The notes: generated from the sequence alone by a model not told the origin. Shown: positions 50,024 to 59,047, counted from the stretch's first letter. The stretch: DNA of 61,218 bases from Bacillus sp. MRMR6 (GCF_001940785.1 NZ_MSLS01000030.1:1-61218), one strand, 5' to 3'. Made by a program: numbers and translations.

Positions 50024-51490
50024 TTATAGTTTAATGGTGATATTAGATAATTCAGAGTAGAAATCAATGCTATGCATTCCACCCGTTCTGCCAATTCCGC
50101 TATTTTTCATTCCACCGAACGGTGTACGAAGATCACGTAAGAACCAAGTATTTACCCAGATAATGCCGGCTTCAATTTGGTGTGCAACTCGGTGAGCACG
50201 TCTTAGGTCATTGGTCCAAATCGTTGCGCTTAATCCGTAGTGGGTATCATTCGCTTGCATAATTACTTCTTCTTCCATATCAAATGGCATAACCGTTACA
50301 ACCGGTCCAAATATTTCTTCCCGGACACAACGAGAATTACGATCCACTCCAGTAATAATGGTAGGTTCTAAATAGTAACCCTTATCCATTCCCTCAGGGC
50401 GTTTTCCACCTGTCAGAATGACTGCGCCTTCATTTTTTGCGATGTCTATATAGCTGTTTACACGGTCGTAATGTTCCTTGCTGATTAAGGCCCCAACCTT
50501 TGTATCCTCATTTTCTGGTTTTCCAACCTTTAAGGTTTTTACCTTCTCTGTAAATTTATTTAAGAACTCCTCATATGCCGGACGCTCCACATAGATCCGT
50601 GAGCCGCAAAGACACACTTCACCTTGATTAATAAAACTAGATTTGATGGATGTTTCCACCACTTCATCAAGATCTGAATCAGCAAAGATTATATTCGGAT
50701 TTTTACCGCCCAATTCAAAAGACAGCTTTTTTAACGAACTTGATGCCGCTTTCATAATCGCAGAGCCTGTTCCCGGTTCACCGATAAAGGAAATCGCATC
50801 AATATCAGGATGTTCTGATATTGCTCCTCCAGCAGAATTTGGTCCGAAACCATGAATTAGATTTACCACACCATCCGGTACTCCGGCTTCCTTACAAATT
50901 TCCATTAATACGGTTGCTGTCATCGGTGTCCATTCCGCAGGTTTGATGACTGCTGTATTTCCCATTGCTAAGCAAGGAGCTAGTTTCCAGGTAAGTAATA
51001 GTAATGGTAGATTCCACGGTTTAATAATGCCGACAACACCAACTGGGCGGCGATAGGAGTAATGGATAGCCTGATCATCTTGCTGGTTTGCATCAGTATT
51101 AACTGAAATCATATAATCAGCAAAAAAGTGGAAGTTATAAGCAGCCCGTGGGATATCAATACTATTAGCTAACCAAAACGGTTTCCCGGTATCTAACGAT
51201 TCCAAACGGGCTAATTCTTCTTGTCTTTCAAGGATTAAATCACCAATTCGGCGAATTACTTTTGAACGCTCTGTTGTCGTCATCTTTTTCCATTTACCAT
51301 TTAAGGCTCTGCGTGCTGCTCGAACCGCATAGTCGACTTCTTCCTTACCACCCTCCGCTACTGTCCCCAAAACCTCTTCAGTTGCTGGGTTAATATTCTC
51401 GAATGTTTTTTTGTTTTGTGACTCCACAAATTGGCCATTAATGAAATGCAAACAATTGATTGCCTTTACTCTAGTTTCCACAGTCATCAT
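50024..51490 (-). CDS. praB: 2-hydroxymuconic semialdehyde dehydrogenase (PraB-like)
   Basis: 488 residues, aldehyde dehydrogenase superfamily. KPWNLPLLLLTWKLAPCLAMGN, FELGGKNPNIIF (general-base Glu region) and the nucleophile Cys in NQGEVCLCGSR; the C-terminus has FGGMKNSGIGRTGG. DmpC/XylG-like. Oxidises 2-hydroxymuconate-6-semialdehyde (after decarboxylation by the PraH-like enzyme) to 2-hydroxymuconate. First gene of the minus-strand operon, ATG with GGAGG six bases upstream. Confidence 0.92.
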   Translation of the reverse strand: MMTVETRVKAINCLHFINGQFVESQNKKTFENINPATEEVLGTVAEGGKEEVDYAVRAARRALNGKWKKMTTTERSKVIRRIGDLILERQEELARLESLDTGKPFWLANSIDIPRAAYNFHFFADYMISVNTDANQQDDQAIHYSYRRPVGVVGIIKPWNLPLLLLTWKLAPCLAMGNTAVIKPAEWTPMTATVLMEICKEAGVPDGVVNLIHGFGPNSAGGAISEHPDIDAISFIGEPGTGSAIMKAASSSLKKLSFELGGKNPNIIFADSDLDEVVETSIKSSFINQGEVCLCGSRIYVERPAYEEFLNKFTEKVKTLKVGKPENEDTKVGALISKEHYDRVNSYIDIAKNEGAVILTGGKRPEGMDKGYYLEPTIITGVDRNSRCVREEIFGPVVTVMPFDMEEEVIMQANDTHYGLSATIWTNDLRRAHRVAHQIEAGIIWVNTWFLRDLRTPFGGMKNSGIGRTGGMHSIDFYSELSNITIKL

Positions 51491-51553
51491 CTTGTTCCTC
51501 CTAAATGTTCGTTAATTAGAAGATATCCCCTTTTGATTGCGTATACAACATCC

Positions 51554-51574
51554 TTGTTTCACATAGTGAAACAA
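51554..51574. promoter_or_regulatory. Candidate IclR operator 1 (pra operon side)
   Basis: Perfect palindrome TTGTTTCAC-ATA-GTGAAACAA, 64 bases upstream of the praB start and within the divergent promoter region. A related palindrome lies near the regulator gene. Confidence 0.6.
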
Positions 51575-51654
51575 TTAAAAATAATTTTAATTTTATAAAA
51601 ATTTCTTTCTATTTCTTTTTTCATCTGTTATATTGACCACTATAGAGCAACATC

Positions 51655-51671
51655 GTTTTCAATAATGAAAC
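51655..51671. promoter_or_regulatory. Candidate IclR operator 2 (autoregulation)
   Basis: GTTTTCA-ATA-ATGAAAC is a degenerate version of operator 1 with the same arm spacing. It ends just before the AAAGGAGG ribosome site of the IclR gene. Confidence 0.5.
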
Positions 51672-51696
51672 TACAGGGCAAAGGAGGAATGATAAT

Positions 51697-52476
51697 TTGG
51701 AAACAAAAAACCAGGAAGAGCATTATCTTTCATCCTTAAAAAATGCACTGCGAATTTTAAATAGTTTTTCAATGGATGAACCTGAAAAGAAAATTAGTGA
51801 AATTTCTTCATCGCTTGGACTAAATAAAAGTACTGTCAGCAGAACGATGGCAACGCTTGCAAGTGAAGGTTTTGTTTATAAAGATCCTGAAACGAAGAAA
51901 TACCGCTTAGGTCTTTCCATTCTTACTCTCAGCGGCGTCGTCAATAGTTCAATGGATATCCACCGAGAATCACAGCCAATCTTAAACAGGCTGGTTGAGA
52001 CTCTTGGTGAAACCGCTCACATTTCTGTACTGGATCATTTAGACGTGATTTACCTTCATAAAGTAGATTGCAACCATCCTGTGCGATTTCTAACGCATGT
52101 TGGGAGAAGAAATCCAGCCTATTGCACAAGTTCAGGCAAAGTATTACTTGCTTTCTCCAATGATGATGTCGTTGATAGAGTGATTGAAAAAGGTCTAAAC
52201 AAATACTGCAAAAATACCATTACAGACCCAAAAATTCTGCGTGCACACTTACGTGAAGTGAAGGAAAATGGTTACGCTTCTAGTGTTGAGGAGATTTTAG
52301 ATGGAGTAACCTCAATCGCTGCACCGATTTTTGATTATCGAGGGAATGTGATCTCAGCCTTATCTGTTGTCGGACCAAAACAAAGATTACAATCTCATAA
52401 GATTCAAGCCATTGCTAAAAAAGTAATCAGTGCTGCTTTAGAGGTTTCTACTAGATTGGGCTACAGAAAACGATAG
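51697..52476 (+). CDS. IclR-family transcriptional regulator of the aromatic pathway
   Basis: 259 residues. N-terminal winged HTH (NALRILNSFSMDEPEKKISEISSSLGLNKSTVSRTMATLASEGFV in pieces) and C-terminal IclR effector domain (GETAHISVLDHLDVIYLHKV, YCTSSGKVLLAF, GYASSVEEILDGVTSIAAPIFD). TTG start with AAAGGAGG 9 bases upstream. Divergent from the praBEGFDCA-pobA operon and followed by the PraH-like gene. IclR proteins commonly control 4-hydroxybenzoate/protocatechuate genes (PobR, PcaR). Effector probably 4-hydroxybenzoate or protocatechuate. Confidence 0.92.
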   Translation: METKNQEEHYLSSLKNALRILNSFSMDEPEKKISEISSSLGLNKSTVSRTMATLASEGFVYKDPETKKYRLGLSILTLSGVVNSSMDIHRESQPILNRLVETLGETAHISVLDHLDVIYLHKVDCNHPVRFLTHVGRRNPAYCTSSGKVLLAFSNDDVVDRVIEKGLNKYCKNTITDPKILRAHLREVKENGYASSVEEILDGVTSIAAPIFDYRGNVISALSVVGPKQRLQSHKIQAIAKKVISAALEVSTRLGYRKR

Positions 52477-52504
52477 AGTTATTTTTTAAGAGGAGCGATG
52501 TTAG

Positions 52505-53440
52505 ATGCATGATTTTCATACACATTTTATCCCGCCAGATGTTTTAACCTGGCTAAAGGATCACCAGAACCTCGTAAACGCCAAATGGATCAATAAAGAA
52601 GGTGGGAAAGATCCGTTTTTAGTTATTAATGAAAAATGGGGATTTGAGCTAAAGAAAGCCTTTGTTGACGGTGATTTTTATCTTACTGAACAAGAAAAGG
52701 CTGGTGTGGCCCATTCAGTTATCTCACCCATCCCTCAACTTTTCCTATATGATTTTCGTGAAGAAATAACTACCGATTTGTCTACTGTTTACAATCGTGC
52801 GTTAGCAGAATGGACCAAGAAAACACCTCAGAAACTATCCGCATTAGGGACTGTCCCTCTTACCAACCCAGAAAAAGCTGCACAAGTTCTATCTGAAGCC
52901 ATGAATCTAGGATTAAAAGGAGTCATCATTGGTCCAGGAATATCCGGTCACATGTTATCTGATGAATTCTTCACACCATTTTTCGAAGAAGCCAATCGCT
53001 TAAAGGCCATTGTGTTTATTCACCCGTTATTGTGTGAAGACCCACGGTTAAAGCGAAGAATGATGCCTAATTTAATTGGCGTCCCTTGGGAAACAACTGT
53101 TTGTGCAACGGATATACTATTGAGTGGAATGATTGATCAATATCCAGAGGTCAAAATATTATTTGCACATGGCGGAGGCTTCCTCCCATATCAAATTGGA
53201 AGACTCGATAAAGGGTATGAACAATGGGGGCTTGTTTCTTCAAAACTAAAAGGTAAACCATCAGAATACCTTAAACGATTTTGGTATGATAATGTCTTGT
53301 GGAACGCTGAAAGTATTCAGTTTCTCACAAAAACGGTAGGAGAAGACAGAGTTGTTCCAGGCTCAGATTATCCTTTTGACCTTTCGGTATGGCCGCCAGA
53401 AGATTCTAATTTAAAAGGTTCAGCCTCATTACTAGGTTAA
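52505..53440 (+). CDS. praH: ACMSD-type amidohydrolase decarboxylase, probable PraH (5-carboxy-2-hydroxymuconate-6-semialdehyde decarboxylase)
   Basis: 311 residues. Metal-binding FHTHF at the N-terminus (HxH), IHPLLCED, LFAHGGGFLPYQIGRLDKGY and GSDYPFD with the conserved Asp: the ACMSD/amidohydrolase-2 layout. The related protocatechuate 2,3-cleavage route needs decarboxylation of the ring-fission product, and this enzyme family does that in Paenibacillus. Downstream of the IclR gene by 28 bases. The C-terminus after SDYPFD is only about 20 residues, shorter than I expect for the family (about 35-40), so a small deletion may have occurred. Confidence 0.8.
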   Translation: MHDFHTHFIPPDVLTWLKDHQNLVNAKWINKEGGKDPFLVINEKWGFELKKAFVDGDFYLTEQEKAGVAHSVISPIPQLFLYDFREEITTDLSTVYNRALAEWTKKTPQKLSALGTVPLTNPEKAAQVLSEAMNLGLKGVIIGPGISGHMLSDEFFTPFFEEANRLKAIVFIHPLLCEDPRLKRRMMPNLIGVPWETTVCATDILLSGMIDQYPEVKILFAHGGGFLPYQIGRLDKGYEQWGLVSSKLKGKPSEYLKRFWYDNVLWNAESIQFLTKTVGEDRVVPGSDYPFDLSVWPPEDSNLKGSASLLG

Positions 53441-53455
53441 ATTCAAAACAAGAAA

Positions 53456-53486
53456 AGCAGCTGTCCATTATTATGGGATAGCTGCT
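53456..53486 (+). terminator. Terminator of the iclR-praH unit
   Basis: AGCAGCTGTCC/GGATAGCTGCT stem with one G-U pair, followed by TATTTATAAAA (weak T-tract). Confidence 0.65.
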
Positions 53487-54092
53487 TATTTATAAAAAGT
53501 GTTTTTTCTACTTTACTACATAGGCCAAAATAAATAAGCCCAAACAGGGCTCTTCCAAAGGTTAAAAGTGAGCTTTTTGTGATAGCAGTCTTAGTTTCTG
53601 GTTCCTAGTTAATTTTCTCCAGATTTTTACCTTAAATACCATAATATTGCCCTCCTAAAGAGCTGCGCGATTGGAGCACCACTAAAAAATCCTATTTGGA
53701 AGACCACGATGTTACAAACTTTTCTCCCTTTCGCTAGTTCCTTTTATATTTTTTAAAAAGATTAAGTTTTTTTCATTGTATCAAACATAGAAATTATAGA
53801 AAATAGTAACAAAACGACACAATCAATCCCCAATCTACATAATTCATTGAAAAATTCAAACAAAAATGAAAGCGTATACATAATAAGACCAGAATACACT
53901 CATTTAATGTCGAAATATCAATTAAAAATTTTGAAAAAATATGTCATAATTGTGAACGACCTAGTGACATTATTAGTGACTTTATGCATGATTATAAAAA
54001 ATATCCACTAGTATTTAAAAACCACTAATCATTATATTAAAGGACAAACATAAAATTGAGTAAAAACCTCTTTTTTCGAAAGGATTCTACTC
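53487..54092. other. 606-base non-coding stretch with an orphan cre site
   Basis: No gene supported in either strand. It is AT-rich with several TAGTGAC/CCACTA-like short repeats near 53960-54030. A perfect cre-consensus match (ATGAAAGCGTATACA, 53866-53880) lies 213 bases before the EamA gene. It may be the control region of that gene or the remains of a lost one. Confidence 0.5.
53866..53880. promoter_or_regulatory. cre site, orphan or upstream of the EamA gene
   Basis: ATGAAAGCGTATACA matches all fixed positions of WTGNAANCGNWNNCW. Confidence 0.5.
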
Positions 54093-55019
54093 ATGATTTT
54101 GTACAAGTCTAAAGTAACTGCTTCGATGTATGCTTTGATCTCAATTAGTTTCTGGGGTGTTTCCTTTGTATCGGCCAAGGCTGTCCTAGGAAAGCTTGAT
54201 CCTTATTCGCTGCTCGTTTTTCGTTTTGGGATCGGGGTTCTTTTTTTGCTGCTTTTAATCCTGCTGCAGCGTCACCGGCTATTTATCTCTTTGAGATTTT
54301 TCCCCCATTTGCTCATTCTTGGTACACTTGGAGTATTTGTTCATCAGGTATTACAGGCTACTGCTCTGTTGACGATTAATGCATCTTCTGCCGGCTGGCT
54401 TATATCGTTATCTCCAGTCTTTACGGTTATCTTATCGATTCTTTTCCTGCATGAAAAGATGAGCTTAACAAGGGCTATCGGAATGTCGCTGGCGATTATC
54501 GGGGTGTTGTTAGTCACTTCAACAAGAAGTGGACAATCATTACACTTTGCCTTGAACCTAGGCTTCCTGTTAATGGTATTGAGCACATTAAATTGGGCTG
54601 TTTATTCAGTGCTTTTAAAGAGCCTAAAAATCCCTTACTCCCCTATTGTTGTAACGTTTTATATGAGTTTAATCGGATTAATCCTCACCATCCCTTTTAT
54701 TATTCGAAACAGAGGATGGGAAAGACTTTCACTTTTGAACGAGACAGAGTGGGCCCACTTGATATTTCTCGGTGTCTTTGTTTCAGGCATTGCTTACTGG
54801 TACTGGGGGAAGGCATTAGAAGTTTTAGAGGCTTCAAAGGTTTCTATGTTTCTATACCTGGAACCGATCGCAACATTAATTGCTGCCGTTTTGCTTTTAC
54901 ATGAAAAAGTTTTATTCATAAGTGTTGCCGGAGGAATCATAATTATAATGGGAGTGGTCATTGTTAACGGTCAGCTTGTACCTATGTTGTTCAGCAACGA
55001 TAGAAATAAACGACAATAG
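54093..55019 (+). CDS. EamA/DMT-family transporter
   Basis: 308 residues, ten membrane segments in two EamA repeats (SISFWGVSFVSAKAVLGKLDPYSLLVFRFG; later ISGIAYWYWGKALEVLEASKVSMFLYLEPI in part). Drug/metabolite exporters of this group often export amino acids or their derivatives. The downstream cysteine dioxygenase gene is 12 bases away, so export of a sulfur metabolite such as cysteine or a sulfinate is conceivable. Weak GAAAGGA ribosome site. Confidence 0.88.
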   Translation: MILYKSKVTASMYALISISFWGVSFVSAKAVLGKLDPYSLLVFRFGIGVLFLLLLILLQRHRLFISLRFFPHLLILGTLGVFVHQVLQATALLTINASSAGWLISLSPVFTVILSILFLHEKMSLTRAIGMSLAIIGVLLVTSTRSGQSLHFALNLGFLLMVLSTLNWAVYSVLLKSLKIPYSPIVVTFYMSLIGLILTIPFIIRNRGWERLSLLNETEWAHLIFLGVFVSGIAYWYWGKALEVLEASKVSMFLYLEPIATLIAAVLLLHEKVLFISVAGGIIIIMGVVIVNGQLVPMLFSNDRNKRQ

Positions 55020-55031
55020 GAGTGAAGCAGT

Positions 55032-55601
55032 ATGACTTTGACGCGTAAGATAAGCAAAGTTTTAGATATTTTAAAAAATCCCTCTAAAGCTGAATTGAAG
55101 GATGCTCTATTACAACTAAATCTAACCGTCGATGAACTTGCCGACTTGCCAGAACCAACTGACGGAAAGCCCTACAATCGAAAGCTGCTGTATAAAAATA
55201 ATGATGTTGAGATGCTCGTAATGAATTGGTCAGACTTAGAGTGTGCTCCACATGATCACGGCAGTTCCCACGGCTGGATACAAGTTCTCTCCGGGACCTC
55301 AATCAATTCGGTTTATGAAGTAAGCGAGGATGGGTTGCCAACTCAATTGTTTCACCAATATCAACATCAGGGGAAAACCTTTTATGCCCCCAAAAAGGCC
55401 GTTCATAAAATGAAGGCTCTCAATAACACTGATATGGTTACACTCCATCTATATTCCCCTCCCATTTCAGGCATGATGGTTTATGACTTAGAAAAATGTG
55501 CTGCCTGCATTGTTTCAAATGATTGTGGTGCATGGTGGCCGGATGAGCAGTATCAAAAGGTAAAAGAGATACAGTTAAAGAGGAATGACCATAATCATTA
55601 A
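55032..55601 (+). CDS. cdoA: Cysteine dioxygenase family protein
   Basis: 189 residues, cupin. The iron ligands are His74 and His76 (PHDHGSSHGW) and His125 (AVHKMK), and Tyr141 is in LYSPPI. The 3-His site lacking the Glu of ordinary cupins is typical of CDO. Makes cysteine sulfinate from cysteine and O2. The C-terminal Cys cluster KCAACIVSNDCGAWW is notable. Operon with the EamA gene; terminator follows directly. Other thiol dioxygenase substrates (3-mercaptopropionate) are possible. Confidence 0.9.
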   Translation: MTLTRKISKVLDILKNPSKAELKDALLQLNLTVDELADLPEPTDGKPYNRKLLYKNNDVEMLVMNWSDLECAPHDHGSSHGWIQVLSGTSINSVYEVSEDGLPTQLFHQYQHQGKTFYAPKKAVHKMKALNNTDMVTLHLYSPPISGMMVYDLEKCAACIVSNDCGAWWPDEQYQKVKEIQLKRNDHNH

Positions 55602-55602
55602 T

Positions 55603-55629
55603 ACACATTGGCGGATGTGTGTTTTTTTT
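55603..55629 (+). terminator. Terminator of the EamA-cdo unit
   Basis: ACACAT/ATGTGT stem followed by eight T. Confidence 0.8.
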
Positions 55630-55723
55630 GGTTTGAAACTTTATTTTTTCGCCATAATGGTAACATGCAGGATCAATTCTCAAGGTTCTCATATATAAAT
55701 ATAATTATTTAAGAGGTGATTGT

Positions 55724-56185
55724 ATGTCAGTACAACGGACGTTTATTATGGTCAAGCCAGATGGAGTAAAACGAGGATTAGTTGGCGAGATTGTCAGACG
55801 CTTTGAGCAAAAAGGATTTACTTTGTTACATGCACAGTTGATGACCATTGACCGCACTAAAGCAGAATATCATTACATCGAACATAAAGAAAAGCCATTT
55901 TTCGGTGAATTAGTGGATTTCATTACATCGGCCCCATCTTTTGCAATGGTCTGGGAAGGTGAAAATATCATTGAGGTTTCTCGTCTGATGATTGGAAAGA
56001 CAAGTCCTTCGGAAGCATTGCCTGGGACGATCCGTGGTGATTTTGCTTTTTCAAAAGAAGAAAATGTCATCCATGGGTCGGACTCTCTTTTGAGTGCTGA
56101 ACGAGAAATTGAAAACTTCTTTGGTCTATTAAAAAGACGAAACCTAAACGATGAGTTTCCATTTGAGGATCGCAAATCTGTTTAA
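55724..56185 (+). CDS. ndk: Nucleoside diphosphate kinase
   Basis: 153 residues (usual 148-152). The phospho-His is His117 in [25 protein letters not shown] and [10 protein letters not shown] are the family blocks. Balances NTP pools. ATG with AAGAGGTG upstream. Single gene; normally ndk lies near aroF/hepT in Bacillus, so this may be a second or relocated copy. The C-terminal tail ([13 protein letters not shown]) is slightly longer than usual. Confidence 0.94.
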   Translation: MSVQRTFIMVKPDGVKRGLVGEIVRRFEQKGFTLLHAQLMTIDRTKAEYHYIEHKEKPFFGELVDFITSAPSFAMVWEGENIIEVSRLMIGKTSPSEALPGTIRGDFAFSKEENVIHGSDSLLSAEREIENFFGLLKRRNLNDEFPFEDRKSV

Positions 56186-56220
56186 TCCTTTTCGTAGCAT
56201 AGAAGTGTTAAAAGCAAAAC

Positions 56221-56255
56221 CTAAGGGCACCGTTCTCAATGAACGGTGCCCTTAG
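56221..56255 (+). terminator. Terminator of ndk
   Basis: Perfect 15-bp stem CTAAGGGCACCGTTC and complement with a 5-base loop, followed by CATTATT. Confidence 0.8.
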
Positions 56256-56284
56256 CATTATTGTGTGGTGTTTGGAAATATAGG

Positions 56285-56468
56285 CTATGCATTAAAGTTT
56301 ATAATTTTAGCATTCACTTTATTCCTATAGTCAGTTATGAGTGATTCATCAATCCCTCGTTTACTTAATTCTTCTTTTAATAATAAGGTAATAAATGCAT
56401 CCCTTTAGATTGTATTCTATCGCTTTCTGATATGCTTCTAGTAATGATTTCGTGCTAAGCTTATTCAA
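56285..56468 (-). pseudogene. Sda-like sporulation kinase inhibitor, frameshifted
   Basis: From a TTG at 56468 with a GGAAGTGGAG site, the frame reads NKLSTKSLLEAYQKAIEYNLKG, closely resembling the Sda helical hairpin start ([22 protein letters not shown] in B. subtilis, recalled). At the GGG run (56401-56403) one base is extra. In the shifted frame the match continues as DAFITLLLKEELSKRG and ends at 56285. Sda blocks autophosphorylation of sporulation kinases. Either a true inactivating frameshift or a sequencing error in a short G run. Confidence 0.6.
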
Positions 56469-56516
56469 TTTGTTTTACTCCACTTCCTATGATTTTGCTT
56501 CCCCGGACAAAATAAG

Positions 56517-56548
56517 AAGCTGACTAATTAATGGCTACTAGTCAGCTT
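56517..56548 (-). terminator. Terminator of pgmB
   Basis: AAGCTGACT/AGTCAGCTT stem with a 14-base loop, T-rich sequence following on the minus strand. Confidence 0.65.
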
Positions 56549-56576
56549 TTCTTCTAAGACAAGATGGGAAAATCTT

Positions 56577-57215
56577 CTATTCTATTATTTTTATAAGATC
56601 TTTGAATAAATTTAGGTTGTAAGTGGCTTTGCCACTTGAAATTGCATCGCCAATCGCACAGCTATCCATCCCCCCTGCTTTAGCAGCCTCTAACCCTGCT
56701 ACCGCATCTTCCACTATAAGACAACGTTGGGGTTGTTCATTTAAATATTCAGCAGCTTTTAGAAAAACTTCTGGATCTGGTTTTGAATTTTTTATATTAT
56801 TACCGTCAGAGATGGCATCAAAAAAGGTCCCCAGCCCTATTTGATGTAAAATGTATTTAGCATTTTTACTGGATGAACCAATGGCCAATTTAAAGCCTCT
56901 GCTTCTCAAATCTACTAGAGTATTTTTTACTTCTAGGCTTAAATCACTTTCAGACATATTCTCTAATAATTTTTTGTAAATATTGTTTTTTTCATCTGCA
57001 TACTTGGCTTTTTCTTCTTCTGACATCTTACCATCATATCTTTCTAGTATGATATTAAGACTTTCCATCCTGCTTATTCCACGTAACTGGTTGTTAATCA
57101 TTTCATCAAAATAAATGTTTAATTTGTTCGCGATCGCTTTCCATGCTTGATAATGATTTTGATCTGTATGACAAATGACTCCGTCTAAATCAAAAATAAT
57201 GGCTTTATATTTCAT
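56577..57215 (-). CDS. pgmB: Beta-phosphoglucomutase (HAD superfamily)
   Basis: 212 residues. The HAD nucleophile motif is FDLDGVICHTDQNHY (Asp9/Asp11), followed by the cap with LRGISRMESL, motif II IGSSSKN, and motif III KPDPEVFLKAAEYL...EDAVAGLEAAKAGG. The C1-cap pattern H-x-x-A-W and RGISR is specific for beta-PGM. Interconverts beta-glucose 1-phosphate and glucose 6-phosphate. ATG with GGAGG. Lies 59 bases downstream of the GH3 gene on the same strand and is probably co-transcribed with it. Confidence 0.9.
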   Translation of the reverse strand: MKYKAIIFDLDGVICHTDQNHYQAWKAIANKLNIYFDEMINNQLRGISRMESLNIILERYDGKMSEEEKAKYADEKNNIYKKLLENMSESDLSLEVKNTLVDLRSRGFKLAIGSSSKNAKYILHQIGLGTFFDAISDGNNIKNSKPDPEVFLKAAEYLNEQPQRCLIVEDAVAGLEAAKAGGMDSCAIGDAISSGKATYNLNLFKDLIKIIE

Positions 57216-57274
57216 TTATCTTTCCTCCAAATGTAAATTGGGTGAATACGCGATTCACCCAGTTAACTAATTAA

Positions 57275-59047
57275 TTAATATTTGGTATCTTCCCTGCCAC
57301 AAAATGCATCAACCGGGCTCACGCCTTTAAAATCGGAACGACCCATTAATTTATCAATCAAACTCTCAAGAACAAATTCATTGTTTGTGTAACCATTGAC
57401 ATAAGCCTGTACCATAGGGACATCCAATAAATGATATGGGTTTGCTAGACTAATGAAAACAGTTGGTATTTCGGATGTAAACCAGGGTGTGTCATCACCC
57501 ATACCTGCAAGGCCTTTCCAATTTATCCTTATAACGGTGTTGTTACTTGACGTTTCAAAATTGGCTACATAAATGGCTAAATCATACTTACTTGTAAAAT
57601 CGGAGACTCTTGCTCCAATTTCCTGCATGACTTCTAGTGTTCGAAGGTCGCGTTTCCCTGCCATGAATGCTTCCGCGTCTATATTGAAATCCCTATTTCG
57701 CAGATGTACATCAAAACCTTCCTCCTCAAGCATTGACTTGAATTTTGTACGTAATGGAGAATTTAGGTCATCATTTGCATCAAGTACATTCAAATAAACC
57801 TTTTTATACTTATTTTTGATAAAAGGCAATATAATGTTATTGTTTTTTACAAGTGTAATCCCCTTATCAGCACATTCTTTTGCCCATTCAACGTGCCTTT
57901 CATTTTTTAAAATGGACAATGCTTCTTCAGCTGGAACTAGAGTATTTAAAACCTGCTTCTCATGGAGTTTTAATGCAGCTTTAGTTGCTAGGATTCTAGT
58001 AACAGCTTCATCTAACCGTTCATCGGTAATGATTCCTTTATGATATCCCTTGAACATGAATTCAATATCTTCTTCCATGTTTTTTGTAAATAGGAACATA
58101 TCACATCCTATAGCAATGGATGTCGGAACCGCCTCTTCACGTTTCATTCCGGTTGTATACCCAAGCATCTGCGTGGCATCCGTAATTACGAGTCCGTTAA
58201 AACCTAGCTTATTTCTAAGAAGTCCAGTTACAAGCTCCTTGGATAGTGTTGCTGGTATTGGTTTGTCATTTAATTCAGGGTTTATTTTTTTTGCATAGGC
58301 AGGCAGCGCGATATGTCCTACCATAACGGTTTGGGCACCGTAGTCAATTAATTCTTGATACACTTGACCAAACGTATTGTCCCATTCTTCCACGGATAAG
58401 GTGTTAACACTTGTTAGCAAATGTTGATCCCTTTCATCGACACCATCACCTGGAAAGTGCTTGATACTGACTGCAATTCCTTCCTCTTTGGCTGCATCCA
58501 TATAACCCTTCGCCATCTTTATGACGCGTTCAGGACTATCTCCAAATGTCCTTAGGTTTGTAATCGGGTTTCTAAAGTTCATGTCGATATCCACCACTGG
58601 AGCAAAAGACCAATTACAGCCTACTGCAGCTCCTTCACTGCATGAAATCTTGCCTAATGCATAGCCTAACTCAACATCGTCAGTAGCCGCGACCTGAAGT
58701 GGTTTCGCAAAATTTGTCCCTTCTAAAACAATCCCTGTTCCACCGGCCTCAAGATTTGCTGCAACCAATAAAGGAATTTTTGATGAGTTTTGTAAGGTTC
58801 GATGTGCTTCTTGAACTGTTTTTCCATCTGATGGACGATACATAATTCCACCAATGCCTACACTCTGTGTTAGCATTTGTAGAACGTTTTTATCAGTAGA
58901 AAATCCCGGCAGACAAAACAATTGACCGATTTTTTCCTTTACCGTCATTCTTTTTAATGTATTTTCAACCCAATCAATACTATTAACATCTAGATTAAAT
59001 GGATTTGCTCTTAGATTAACCAGTGACTTTTCTTTAAAATTTACCAA
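57275..59047 (-). CDS. Glycoside hydrolase family 3, NagZ-type (beta-N-acetylhexosaminidase or GH3 phosphorylase)
   Basis: 590 residues, no signal peptide. The catalytic TIM barrel contains KHFPGDGVDERDQH (NagZ-type Asp-His acid/base dyad, DQH) and the nucleophile Asp in VITDATQM, followed by an alpha/beta domain (~380-590). The His-containing loop places it with NagZ-type enzymes rather than ordinary beta-glucosidases. The adjacent beta-phosphoglucomutase raises the possibility of phosphorolysis to a beta-sugar 1-phosphate. TTG start after GAGGAGG. A ROK regulator gene lies upstream. Confidence 0.85.
   Translation of the reverse strand: MVNFKEKSLVNLRANPFNLDVNSIDWVENTLKRMTVKEKIGQLFCLPGFSTDKNVLQMLTQSVGIGGIMYRPSDGKTVQEAHRTLQNSSKIPLLVAANLEAGGTGIVLEGTNFAKPLQVAATDDVELGYALGKISCSEGAAVGCNWSFAPVVDIDMNFRNPITNLRTFGDSPERVIKMAKGYMDAAKEEGIAVSIKHFPGDGVDERDQHLLTSVNTLSVEEWDNTFGQVYQELIDYGAQTVMVGHIALPAYAKKINPELNDKPIPATLSKELVTGLLRNKLGFNGLVITDATQMLGYTTGMKREEAVPTSIAIGCDMFLFTKNMEEDIEFMFKGYHKGIITDERLDEAVTRILATKAALKLHEKQVLNTLVPAEEALSILKNERHVEWAKECADKGITLVKNNNIILPFIKNKYKKVYLNVLDANDDLNSPLRTKFKSMLEEEGFDVHLRNRDFNIDAEAFMAGKRDLRTLEVMQEIGARVSDFTSKYDLAIYVANFETSSNNTVIRINWKGLAGMGDDTPWFTSEIPTVFISLANPYHLLDVPMVQAYVNGYTNNEFVLESLIDKLMGRSDFKGVSPVDAFCGREDTKY

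Noticed and set aside
51533..51547. TTGATTGCGTATACA upstream of praB as a cre site
   Set aside because: Two mismatches at fixed consensus positions; weaker than the other sites reported.
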